This document shows, one piece after another, positions 1 to 10,296 of a DNA stretch of 64,000 nucleotides. The position numbers and the translations under genes are program-made. How positions within the stretch are numbered: the stretch's first letter is position 1; every line of letters starts with the position of its first letter. The stretch is taken from contig MPNP01000003.1 in the NCBI GenBank assembly GCA_002239085.1, positions 27,501-91,500 of the forward strand. The letters run 5' to 3'. The notes under the pieces are model-generated. The model had not been told where the DNA came from. It saw nothing but the letters and a program-made list of their open reading frames with translations, and searched no databases. The stretch comes from Rhodobacteraceae bacterium bin131. Lineage in GTDB: Bacteria; Pseudomonadota; Alphaproteobacteria; Rhodobacterales; Rhodobacteraceae.

Positions 1-1192
<1,192 letters not shown>

Positions 1193-1239
1193 TCTAGTAA
1201 AAGCTGAGTACAATTTAACTTGGTAAGTGTTTTCATTTG

Positions 1240-1356
1240 GTTTGGTGGTCATAGCGCGAGTGAAACACCCGATCCCATTCCGAACTCTGTGGTTAAGCAC
1301 CGTTGCGCCGATGGTACTGCGTCTTAAGGCGTGGGAGAGTAGGTCGCTGCCAAACT
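1240..1356 (+). rRNA. 5S ribosomal RNA
   Basis: tttggtggtcatagcgcgag...cccgatcccattccgaactc...gggagagtaggtcgctgccaaac; terminal helix pairs gtttggtgg with gctgccaaac. Ends approximate. Confidence 0.95.
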
Positions 1357-1419
1357 TAATGAAAACATGTTTGCAGTATTCCTGCTTCACACGAAAATGA
1401 TCGGACACAAAGTAACTAG

Positions 1420-1496
<77 letters not shown>

Positions 1497-1661
1497 TATT
1501 TAACTTTCTTTTTGGTACGCTTTTGAGGGCAAGTAAGCCCGCATAACCGCCTTGCACCTCTGCAATCAACTTTTTCTCGTTATTTTCAGTGACAGGGCGC
1601 AGGATTATTGAGCGCGTCTTGCCATTCACTTTTTATCAAATTCTTTAGCGGTTGATATGGC

Positions 1662-2062
1662 TTGATGCAGGTCAATCTTGCGTTGTTCCGCGGACTGGAA
1701 CCGCTGCTCTATGGTCGCCGCCGTTCCACTCTCAATTCCCGTCTGAGTCGTAGTCGCAATCGCACGTTTCCCTCAGCCCGTGCCATCCATGATTGGCTGT
1801 CCCGATGTCATGACGCCGCGGCAGCCCAGGTCCGAATCAAGGGCGAGGCCTCTATTTCACCACGGGCACCGGTATGACAAAACTTACACTACATCACACG
1901 GTATTGGTCCAACAGCAGATTGCCGCCCACGGTGTGACGCATCTGACCATTGATATCGATGCGACCATTATACCATCGGGTCAGAAAGAGTGCCTTTCCA
2001 CCTACCGTGCGGCAACGGGTCAGGTCCCCTATGTGAAGGGCTTTCAAACCCTGATGGGCTAG
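1662..2062 (+). pseudogene. IS1380-family-like transposase relic (frameshifted, truncated)
   Basis: Two out-of-frame pieces: ...TFPSARAIHDWLSRCHDAAAAQ... and ...HGVTHLTIDIDATIIPSGQKECLSTYRAATGQVPYVKGFQTLMG*. The motif DIDATxxPSGx(n)YRAATGQ resembles the IS1380 DDE region; most of the C-terminus is absent. Confidence 0.65.
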
Positions 2063-2208
2063 CATTGAAGCTGGAAGTATTCAGAATGATCTTTCTTTTA
2101 AGGACAGATTATCATTTTTTGACAAGGCGTTAAGGGAACCATATAACTTTGATGATTTTGACCTCGTTTTTTTCCGAGAGGGGTACACGTTCGCCAGAGC
2201 TGGGGTAT

Positions 2209-3723
2209 TCAGTGTGCAAACATTCCTTGGAATTGTTTGCGTAGGATATTTTTTTGAACCTTGCCCATAGTATTACGAGGCAGTTCTTCGAGAATAAGCA
2301 GCTTGCGGGGATGCTTGAACCGAGCCAGAGAATGGCGAACGGTCTCCATTATCGCATCGGTATCCGGTGTGACACCGTTCTCAGGGACGATCACCCCCAA
2401 CACGGTTTCTCCGAAATCAGGGTGGGGTACGCCAATCACCGCGCTTTCGAGAACATCAGGCTGACCGTCTAGAATGAGCTCAATTTCCTTGGGGTAGATG
2501 TTGTAACCGCCTGAGATGATCAGGTCCTTATTGCGGCCAATAATTTGGATATAGCCATCTTCGTCAATTTTGCCCAAGTCTCCGGTGATGAAAAATCCAT
2601 CCTCGCGTAATTCAGCGGCGGTCTTCTTGGGCATTCCCCAGTAGCCTTTAAAAACATTTGGCCCGCGCACTTCTATTTGTCCCACCTGGCCGTTTGGAAC
2701 AGTTCCACCAGTGTCGGGATTGGTAATCTTGATCTCTATTCCAGGTAGCGGAAAGCCCACTGTCCTTGCGCGGCGTTCGCCCTCATAGGGGTTGGACGTA
2801 TTCATGTTGGTTTCGGTCATACCGTATCGCTCAAGAATCCGATGACCTGTGCGCTTCTCAAATTGAACATGGGTTTCGGACAGAAGCGGGGCCGAACCGG
2901 ATACGAATAGGCGCATGTGCGCGACGAGGTCTTTAGTGAAGCGCTCATCGTTCAAAAGGCGTGTGTAGAAGGTCGGAACCCCCATCATGGTGGTTGCTTC
3001 TGACACCTGGCTAACGATCTGGTCTAGGTCAAACCTAGGCATAAAAATCATGCTGCTACCTGCTACGAGTGTAACATTGATGGCCACAAACAGCCCGTGT
3101 GTGTGGAAAATTGGTAAGGCATGCAAGAGGATATCTTTTGACGTAAAACGCCATTCCTTGGCCAAGGTCTGAGCATTCGAAAGTAGATTGTTTTGTGTCA
3201 ACATGGCACCCTTGGAACGACCGGTCGTTCCAGAGGTGTAGAGGAGGGCTGCCAAATCATTGCCCTGACGGTCGACGGTGGCAAAGCTCATAGGCATTAG
3301 CGCTGCCAGAGCCATCAAGGTTCCGCCGCCATCGGCATCTAGCGTTTCGATCTCAACGTTGAACTTCTTAGCCAAATCACCCAGCTTTTCTTTGCTTTTA
3401 CTGCCGCAAACGATTAGTGATGCACCGCTGTTTTCAATGAAATAGCTGAGTTCATCAACCGTGTAGGCCGTATTAAGGGGTAGAAAGATTAACCCAGCCT
3501 GTGCACAAGCCGCATAGAGCATCAGCGATTCCGGGGATTTTTCGACCTGGACGGCAACGCGATCGCCGGGCCGCAACCCAATCTGAGTCATCACATTGGC
3601 AATCTGTGCGCTTGTTGCAAGGAAGTCCATGTGAGTAATTACTTGACCATCAAGCAGACGCAAAAATGGCGTAGTTTTTCTAGCATGAATACCGAAGAGA
3701 GCATCGTAAAGAGGATTAGTCAT
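2209..3723 (-). CDS. matB: Malonyl-CoA synthetase (acyl-CoA ligase family)
   Basis: AMP-binding motif LLYTSGTTGRSKGAML, GRNKDLIISGGYNIYPKEIE; adjacent to malonyl-CoA decarboxylase and TRAP genes. Confidence 0.9.
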   Translation of the reverse strand: MTNPLYDALFGIHARKTTPFLRLLDGQVITHMDFLATSAQIANVMTQIGLRPGDRVAVQVEKSPESLMLYAACAQAGLIFLPLNTAYTVDELSYFIENSGASLIVCGSKSKEKLGDLAKKFNVEIETLDADGGGTLMALAALMPMSFATVDRQGNDLAALLYTSGTTGRSKGAMLTQNNLLSNAQTLAKEWRFTSKDILLHALPIFHTHGLFVAINVTLVAGSSMIFMPRFDLDQIVSQVSEATTMMGVPTFYTRLLNDERFTKDLVAHMRLFVSGSAPLLSETHVQFEKRTGHRILERYGMTETNMNTSNPYEGERRARTVGFPLPGIEIKITNPDTGGTVPNGQVGQIEVRGPNVFKGYWGMPKKTAAELREDGFFITGDLGKIDEDGYIQIIGRNKDLIISGGYNIYPKEIELILDGQPDVLESAVIGVPHPDFGETVLGVIVPENGVTPDTDAIMETVRHSLARFKHPRKLLILEELPRNTMGKVQKNILRKQFQGMFAH

Positions 3724-4981
3724 GAGTTTTCTTAGCTACAAAAAGTGTAATAGGTTTGGCCAATGTCCGAACTTCGGACGAAGCAACAACTTCGCGTGTG
3801 TTGGCGAAATTTTCATGGTTCTGTATGGTCTGTGGTAGGTCGTAAAGATAGCTTGCCATGGTACCGCCTGACTGGGATCGACCTTTTTCTGAAAGGTCGG
3901 CATCGGCATGTACGGCGTGAACAGTGGCTCCATTGCCAAGGTGGAACCGTGCCACCGGGTCAAAGGGAAGCCCACTACGGGATTTCGCGTTTAGTAGGTA
4001 ATGCGCAGCCAATGCCTTCATATTATCAGGTTCATCCGTGTTCCAGGTCAATCCCACCTGCTTTAGCCATTTTGTCAAACTGGGTATGGGTGACAGAGTG
4101 ACAAAGATATCCAGCCCAGATAGCTCTGCTGACAAATCTGCGGTGACCTGTTTGATTAAAGAGTTTCCAAACGAAATACCAGCGAGCCCAGCTTGGCAGT
4201 TAGAAATTGAATAGAACACTGCGGTATTCGCCTCGTCAGCAGATATTGTATTGCGATCTTCAGCCAATAGTGCCTGTACTGATCTGGGGATGCCCTTGGT
4301 CAGGGCAACCTCGACAAAGATCAGCGGTTCATCTGGCATTGACGGATGGAAGAACGCAAAACAGCGGCGATCCGTTGGTTCCAACCTGCGGCGCAGATCA
4401 TCCCAACTGTCGATGGCGTGTACTGCTTCGTAGGCAATGATCTTTTCCAAGATGTGCGCAGGGCTTTCCCAGCTGATCGGACGCAAGACAAGAAAACCGT
4501 GATTAAACCAAGAGGTAAAGAGGTGGCGGAAATCTAGGTCAAGTGCCTGAAGCTCCGAATACTTGCCACCTAACCTCAGTAAGTCGGCTCGCATCTTAAC
4601 CAGATATTTTGTAGCATTCGGCACGCTATTCAAACGACGGATCAGTTCTTGCCGTGCGGGCTCTGCAGCGACAACGAAGGCATGATAACTGACTTTGGAT
4701 GGTTTTCGTTCGTATTCTTCAAGTGCTGTGCGTACAGCTTCCGGATCAATGTTCATGCTAGAGGCGATGTAATGGAAAAACTCATACTTTTCCGAATCAC
4801 CTAGTTCGGCAAACCTAGTCAGAATCTCTTGAGCCAACATAAGCCCTGAAACCTCTCCCATCGATCCGACTAACGCGGTGGTTATTTCGGTCAGCGAACG
4901 ATCACCCTCAACCATCTCCGGTGTTTCGCGGCGATAACGCCGCTCGAACACCGTGGAAAGAAGATCGGCAAGCAAGCTCAT
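3716..4981 (-). CDS. Malonyl-CoA decarboxylase
   Basis: MCD-family sequence (FFHPSMPDEPLIFVEVALTKGIP; FGNSLIKQVTADL; FDPVARFHLGNGA). ATG at 4981 overlaps the dctM stop (ATGA). Confidence 0.9.
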   Translation of the reverse strand: MSLLADLLSTVFERRYRRETPEMVEGDRSLTEITTALVGSMGEVSGLMLAQEILTRFAELGDSEKYEFFHYIASSMNIDPEAVRTALEEYERKPSKVSYHAFVVAAEPARQELIRRLNSVPNATKYLVKMRADLLRLGGKYSELQALDLDFRHLFTSWFNHGFLVLRPISWESPAHILEKIIAYEAVHAIDSWDDLRRRLEPTDRRCFAFFHPSMPDEPLIFVEVALTKGIPRSVQALLAEDRNTISADEANTAVFYSISNCQAGLAGISFGNSLIKQVTADLSAELSGLDIFVTLSPIPSLTKWLKQVGLTWNTDEPDNMKALAAHYLLNAKSRSGLPFDPVARFHLGNGATVHAVHADADLSEKGRSQSGGTMASYLYDLPQTIQNHENFANTREVVASSEVRTLAKPITLFVAKKTHD

Positions 4982-6294
4982 ACTGCAGCTCCCATGATTA
5001 CATTTGGCAGCCAAGTAGCGAGGTCTGGAAACAGACTAAGCAAGATAATCGCCAACACCATGCAAGCTACAAAAGGTAGCGAACCAGTGAGAATGGTCTT
5101 CAAAGAGATATCTGGCGCAATGCCGTTAATCACATAAAGATTCAAACCCACAGGAGGCGAGATGAGGCCGATTTCCATATTTATCGTTAGAATAACTGCA
5201 AACCAAATTGGATCAAACCCTGCGGTCGTTATTATCGGCAACAAGATGGGTGCAGCCATAAGAATTACAGCGACCGGTGGAAGAAAGAACCCAGCAATCA
5301 ATAGAAAGATGTTAATTGCAATCATCAATACCCAGCGATTTACTTCCAAAGTTCCTATCCATTCTGCTATTGATTGAGTTATGTAAAGGGAAGACAACAT
5401 GTAGGAGAACACGCCAGCCGCAGCGATAATGAAGAGAATCATCACGCTTTCCTTGGTACTGTCACGCAGGACAACCCAAATCGCACTAGGGTGCCAAAGC
5501 TTGTATATGATGATTGCAATCAACAAGCAAAGTAATGCACCTACAGCAGCAGTTTCCGAGGGGGTGGCGATTCCTCCATACATGGCATAAAGTACACCTA
5601 AAATGATTGCAAGGAAGGGTAAGACGCGTGGCAGAATTTCGAGCTTTTCTTTCCAAGTGTAACTGACTGATCCAAGGCGTTCCGCATCACCTGACCGCCA
5701 TGTCGAATAAAGCGACCAAGCCATGAATAACCCCACAAGTAATAGGCCAGGAATTACACCTGCCAAGAACAAACGACCAATCGATGTCTCGGTTGCAATT
5801 CCATAGACGATCATTGTTACAGATGGAGGTATTAGAATGCCCAAAGTCCCGCCAGCAGCAATGGATCCTGCTGCAACGGTATCTGGATAGCCACGTTTGC
5901 GCATCTCTGGAATGCCCATTTTTCCGATCGCGGCACAGGTTGCTGGTGATGATCCCGACATGGCCGAGAACAATGCGCAAGCCCCAAGATTTGAAACTAC
6001 GAGACCTCCAGGTACACGTGTGAGCCATCGTTCTAAAGCTTCATAAAGATCGGCTCCAGCCCGTGTTGAAGCAACTGAAGCTCCCATGATGATAAACATC
6101 GGAATCGAGAGAAGCGCAAAATTGTCGAGTTTACCGAACAATATCTCGGGCATCAGCTCCAGTGAGCGAGGTCCATCGAAGATTATAAGGAATACCCCAG
6201 ATACGATCAGCAAACCAATGGCCACGGACACACCAGAAAATAGTATAAGAATGGTGGCAATTGCCACGATCCCACTGAGCAAAATTGGGTCCAT
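4978..6294 (-). CDS. dctM: TRAP transporter large permease (DctM family)
   Basis: Multi-TM; GGTLGILIPPSVTMIVYGIATETSIGRLFLAGVIPG; SPPVGLNLYVINGI. Confidence 0.93.
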   Translation of the reverse strand: MDPILLSGIVAIATILILFSGVSVAIGLLIVSGVFLIIFDGPRSLELMPEILFGKLDNFALLSIPMFIIMGASVASTRAGADLYEALERWLTRVPGGLVVSNLGACALFSAMSGSSPATCAAIGKMGIPEMRKRGYPDTVAAGSIAAGGTLGILIPPSVTMIVYGIATETSIGRLFLAGVIPGLLLVGLFMAWSLYSTWRSGDAERLGSVSYTWKEKLEILPRVLPFLAIILGVLYAMYGGIATPSETAAVGALLCLLIAIIIYKLWHPSAIWVVLRDSTKESVMILFIIAAAGVFSYMLSSLYITQSIAEWIGTLEVNRWVLMIAINIFLLIAGFFLPPVAVILMAAPILLPIITTAGFDPIWFAVILTINMEIGLISPPVGLNLYVINGIAPDISLKTILTGSLPFVACMVLAIILLSLFPDLATWLPNVIMGAAV

Positions 6295-6842
6295 TAGTTG
6301 TCTTCCAGACCAAACGGTTTGTCCGCACCAATCAGAACGGCGATGAAATCAGCAATCAATTGCAATAGCAACAGGCCAAAGCCCACAGGGATGGTCAGAT
6401 AGGGAATCCACAGGCGAACGCCCCATATGGTATCCGACCGCCAGCCACGTTCCCAGGCGATATGCCAGTATTCGTAACCGTAAAACAGCATGACCGAGAC
6501 GATAGCGATCGATAGTACCGAGGTTAGGATAAACATAAAGAACCGACTGCGTGGTGACAGCAAGATGGGGATTAAATCAACATTGACATGCCCGCGCAGG
6601 CGCTGCACGTACGGCAATCCGATCAATGTTGCAGCAATGACAAGATAGATAACGGCTTCGGTTTGCCAAACGGTCGAACCGTTCAGGACAAAGCGTATAA
6701 AGATCATCTGGCATGTGATTGCGACCGCAGCGACAATCATTCCAGCAGAAATCCAGCCAGCCAAAGTTGAAAGTGCTGCAACAGCTCGCAAAAAAGGGTT
6801 GTTTCCGACACGAGAAACAAAGGAGGTAGTTTGATTAGACAT
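6294..6842 (-). CDS. dctQ: TRAP transporter small permease (DctQ family)
   Basis: Four predicted TMs, GHVNVDLI motif, between dctP and dctM. Confidence 0.88.
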   Translation of the reverse strand: MSNQTTSFVSRVGNNPFLRAVAALSTLAGWISAGMIVAAVAITCQMIFIRFVLNGSTVWQTEAVIYLVIAATLIGLPYVQRLRGHVNVDLIPILLSPRSRFFMFILTSVLSIAIVSVMLFYGYEYWHIAWERGWRSDTIWGVRLWIPYLTIPVGFGLLLLQLIADFIAVLIGADKPFGLEDN

Positions 6843-6885
6843 CCTCAGATTCTTCTTTTTTAATTTTTAAGGTAAAGACGTTAAG

Positions 6886-6917
6886 GTTTTGGGGCCGGAT
6901 CATACCAGCCCCAAAAC
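6886..6917 (-). terminator. Intercistronic stem-loop after dctP
   Basis: Perfect arms gttttggggc (6886-6895) / gccccaaaac (6908-6917), immediately after the dctP stop and before dctQ. Confidence 0.7.
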
Positions 6918-6919
6918 GG

Positions 6920-7906
6920 TCACTCAACAGCCAACGCCATATCAAGCAGAGCTTGTCCATCTTTGACTTCTTCGACAAACTTGGCGTAAGATGTTTCTGT
7001 CGCCAGCGCACGCCAAGCATCGAAATCTTCTGCACTCATTTCAGCTATCTCAACACCCGCTTTTCGGAAAACTTCCGCAGAGGCCGCATCTTGCTTCTTT
7101 GCTTCTTCCAGATAGTATGCTTGAGCCTTTTCAGCTGCGCTCAAAAGTGTTGCCTGCTGTTTTTCGTTCAGGCCATCAAACTTGCTCTTATTCATCAAAA
7201 GTGGCTGATACATAAACCACAGGGCTACATCACCTGCTGGGGTGTAGCAACTGACTTGCTCGTATATACGGTACGATACAAACGAAGAAGAAGATGTATT
7301 GGCAGCCTGCAGCACACCGGTCTGAATAGCATTATAGATTTCTGACGACGCCATTGAGGCAATCGATGCGCCAGCTCCTGCCAGCATTTGTTCAAAGGAT
7401 TTACCTGCAGCACGCGTCTGCAGACCCTGAACGTCTGCTGGGCTGGTGATGCATTTATCCTTACCAGCAAAACCACCTGCGAGATAGCCGTGAACAAGAA
7501 CCATAACATCATCTTCAGCCATTTTAACTTCAAGTGCGTCCATGAATGGTGAATTTGTCAAACGAGCAGCGTGATCGTGGTTTTTTACTAAGCCTGGCAT
7601 GAGGGTCAGGTTATATGCAGGTTGCTGACCGCCCGCATAAGATAGTGGCAAAACCGTCATATCAAGCTGGCCTCGGCTTAATGGTTTGTACTGCTCGCGC
7701 GGATTGAAAAGTGATTTTGAGCCAAATATTTTTATTTCGAGGTCAACATCTGCAGCAGCAACCTCATCCGCCATAACTTCCGCCACTTTATGACGAATAT
7801 CCTTATTGGACCACTGGTGCGATAAGCGTAGTTCTTCAGCGTTAGCCAATGTATTCGCAGATGCAAAAACCAACGTGGTAACGATAGTTTTGAGTAAAAA
7901 TTTCAT
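6920..7906 (-). CDS. dctP: TRAP transporter solute-binding protein (DctP family), likely malonate
   Basis: Signal peptide MKFLLKTIVTTLVFASANTLANAEE; SRGQLDMTVLPLSYAGGQ; ALEVKMAEDDVMVLVHGYLAGGFAGKDKCITSPADVQGLQTRAAG. Confidence 0.88.
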   Translation of the reverse strand: MKFLLKTIVTTLVFASANTLANAEELRLSHQWSNKDIRHKVAEVMADEVAAADVDLEIKIFGSKSLFNPREQYKPLSRGQLDMTVLPLSYAGGQQPAYNLTLMPGLVKNHDHAARLTNSPFMDALEVKMAEDDVMVLVHGYLAGGFAGKDKCITSPADVQGLQTRAAGKSFEQMLAGAGASIASMASSEIYNAIQTGVLQAANTSSSSFVSYRIYEQVSCYTPAGDVALWFMYQPLLMNKSKFDGLNEKQQATLLSAAEKAQAYYLEEAKKQDAASAEVFRKAGVEIAEMSAEDFDAWRALATETSYAKFVEEVKDGQALLDMALAVE

Positions 7907-7929
7907 GATTCTCTCCTATGATAGATTGT

Positions 7930-8017
7930 CTAGAATATTCTAGGTTTTATTAGTCATAGATTAATATGCACACTAAGTCAAGTATTTTGTATACAAGAAT
8001 AAATCTCTTGAATATTC
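7930..8017. promoter_or_regulatory. Candidate GntR operator cluster between dctP and the GntR gene
   Basis: Perfect palindromes CTAGAATATTCTAG (7930-7943) and TTGTATACAA (7987-7996); second GAATATTC at 8010-8017. Confidence 0.5.
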
Positions 8018-8043
8018 CTTAAAAAGATGATAAGGCTAAACCT

Positions 8044-8700
8044 ATGAATAAGAACCAAGCTGATATCATTGCTGAACGTCTTCAAGAAGAAATTTTTAAC
8101 GGTAAAATTGCTAATGGGGACCGTCTTGACGAGGTTAGCCTTGCTAAGAAATATGGCGTTTCCAGAACTCCGCTAAGAGAAGCCTTACGAAAGATTGCTC
8201 ACTCTGGATTGGCGGAATTAATTCCACGGCGCGGTACCTTTGTTCGGCAGCCTAGTCTGGCTGAACTCATAGAAATGTTTGAAGTTATGGCAGAGATTGA
8301 AGCTGTGTGTGGACGTTTGGCCGCAAAGCGTATCTCTGACGAAGCTTTGGCAGAGCTGCATGATGCAAATGAAAAGTGCCAGAAAGCCGTTGAGGCACAG
8401 GATCCTGATTCTTATTATACCGAGAACGCGCGATTTCACAGAATTATCTATGAAGAATCAGGTAACAAATTTCTGGCAATTGAAGCAGGAAATTTACATA
8501 AACGCCTTCAACCATTCAGGCGCCATCAACTGAGATTGAGAGGCCGTATGGCACAATCCTTGAGTGAGCACAAAGCAGTCTTGGAAACCCTGGAAAGAGG
8601 CGATTCAGAGGCTACAGCTAACGCTCTGCGAGGCCATGTCGCAATCCAAGGAGAAAAATTCCATAGCTTAGTAGCTATGTTTAGGAATGCAGCTGAATAA
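8044..8700 (+). CDS. GntR-family transcriptional regulator (FadR/FCD type)
   Basis: N-terminal wHTH GDRLDEVSLAKKYGVSRTPLREALRKIAHSGLAELIPRRGTFVRQP and FCD-like C-terminus; divergent from the TRAP operon. Confidence 0.92.
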   Translation: MNKNQADIIAERLQEEIFNGKIANGDRLDEVSLAKKYGVSRTPLREALRKIAHSGLAELIPRRGTFVRQPSLAELIEMFEVMAEIEAVCGRLAAKRISDEALAELHDANEKCQKAVEAQDPDSYYTENARFHRIIYEESGNKFLAIEAGNLHKRLQPFRRHQLRLRGRMAQSLSEHKAVLETLERGDSEATANALRGHVAIQGEKFHSLVAMFRNAAE

Positions 8701-8914
8701 AGCGGTACTGTCGGTGAACAGGCAAGATACAGAAATTTACCCGTACCATTAGAATATACGACCAATGAAAATCAATTAAAACGCTTGTTAAATGAAATTG
8801 ATGCACTCGAAAAAAACATTTCATCTGAACGTTTAGAACATTCTAATCATCAGAGGAAAATAGATAGCATAGAGATGCGATTAAAATATTAAATTAAGAA
8901 ACGTGTTTGGGAGG

Positions 8915-8946
8915 AAAAGTTTCTTTTATACGGCGAAGAAACTTTT
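8915..8946. repeat. 11-bp perfect inverted repeat (possible terminator)
   Basis: AAAAGTTTCTT - 10 nt - AAGAAACTTTT. Confidence 0.6.
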
Positions 8947-9063
8947 GATAGGCTTTTATGGCTTTTTGATAAGCTCGGAGTTTTGTTAAGTAAATGCTCT
9001 TCAATAAGAAAATCATTAACATCTTTTGATGATGAGAAATGATCTAATGTATAAATTGAACCT

Positions 9064-9092
9064 GCAAAGTAAGTTTAGTCTTGAATCGTACC
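9064..9092 (+). repeat. Direct repeat copy 1 flanking the toxin-antitoxin module
   Basis: gcaaagtaagtttagtcttgaatcgtacc, near-identical to 9794-9822. Confidence 0.7.
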
Positions 9093-9158
9093 ATCATCCC
9101 TGCCAGTGTCGACTAAAAATATTATTCTATAAAAATCAATAAATTCGCTCGCATCAAT

Positions 9159-9485
9159 TTACTCGTTGAATATTTCAGTTAAAGCTGTGAGAACTTTGCT
9201 ACTTGTATTTGAATTAATGCTACCAAGTTTTTTGTATAAACGCATTTTGTTGACAGCACGAATTTGATCAAGAACAATCTCACCCTTTTTTCCTTGAAAA
9301 GTTGTTTGAATACGTGTTGGATAGTTTCGTATCGTTGATGTCATTGGAGCAGTAATAACTGTATTTAAAGCATTGTTCATTTCATCAGGAGAAATAATAA
9401 GGCATGGACGGGATTTCTTAATTTCTGCTCCCTTTGTTGGGTCAAGAGAAACAAGATAAACTTCAAAACGATTTACCATGTCCAT
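9159..9485 (-). CDS. MazF/PemK-family mRNA interferase toxin
   Basis: RFEVYLVSLDPTKGAEIKKSRPCLIISPDEMNNALNTVITAPMTSTIRNYPTRI...GEIVLDQIRAVNKMRL. Confidence 0.9.
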   Translation of the reverse strand: MDMVNRFEVYLVSLDPTKGAEIKKSRPCLIISPDEMNNALNTVITAPMTSTIRNYPTRIQTTFQGKKGEIVLDQIRAVNKMRLYKKLGSINSNTSSKVLTALTEIFNE

Positions 9486-9721
9486 TCATCTTCATCAAAA
9501 TTGTTTGATATGCCATCATCTATAAGAATTTCGTCATTATTTATTTGAGCATTACTAAAAGCTTCTGTCCACCCAATACGTGCTTGGTCAGGTTTTGATA
9601 TGATTAAGCGATTGTCTTTCATATCAATATCTACTATATTGCCAAGGTTACATTCTTTGAGATAATGGGAAGGAATAATAATTCCTTTAGAATTACCTAT
9701 TTTAGTTAAAGATATTTTCAT
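9473..9721 (-). CDS. MazE/AbrB-type antitoxin
   Basis: MKISLTKIGNSKGIIIPSHYLKECNLGNIVDIDMKDNRLIISKP; overlaps the toxin start. Confidence 0.88.
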   Translation of the reverse strand: MKISLTKIGNSKGIIIPSHYLKECNLGNIVDIDMKDNRLIISKPDQARIGWTEAFSNAQINNDEILIDDGISNNFDEDEWTW

Positions 9722-9793
9722 TGTATATACTCCATAGTGTAATTACAAAGTTATAACATTGTAATAAAAAGTCAAGCAACTTCTTTCAAGTCC

Positions 9794-9822
9794 CACAAAG
9801 TAAGTTTGGTCTTGAATTGTGC
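9794..9822 (+). repeat. Direct repeat copy 2 flanking the toxin-antitoxin module
   Basis: acaaagtaagtttggtcttgaattgtgcc, three mismatches to copy 1 over the 28-bp core. Confidence 0.7.
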
Positions 9823-10296
9823 CCCCGCACCAATAATTCGGAACTATTTAATCGCTAGGTGATAAGTTCGTTTCTCTAATGCTACAGTTTTTCCACGTCT
9901 TCTTCTCGAATCGCTTCACTGACTATACCCAATAACTCATGGAACAGATTTATTCCTTCAAAAGGGGCATAGATCTTTTTTCTGTTTGTCTAATTATCTT
10001 TTGCTTCATCAGGCTAATCCATGACATCACAAACACAGTATTGTTTTGAGTCGGACGTTTGGTCGCATTGTACCGTAATAGTTTGCTGCACTCATTTTGA
10101 AGCATGATTTTCTGAAGGTATTTGCCGTTCAGGTTCTGCGCAAATATCTAAATTGTTTTGCAATGACGCAGGCTCATTCATTTATGGCCGGAGTTCTTTA
10201 TTCTCTTTATCGTAAAGTATAAAAGTACTGCCGACAATTCAACCTGGAGTACCGTAAGACATTTTTGTTGCTCTAAAGTGGATTATCTTATTCCTA

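Noticed and set aside
3763-4440. Plus-strand ORFs antisense to malonyl-CoA decarboxylase and similar antisense ORFs across the window
   Set aside because: They overlap confidently assigned genes on the opposite strand and show no recognisable domain.
9840-10290. Fragmentary minus-strand peptides (NEPASLQNNLDICAEPERQIPSENHASK; YAPFEGINLFHELLGIVSEAIREEDVEKL)
   Set aside because: Interrupted by several stops and not attributable to a family; too weak to call a pseudogene.
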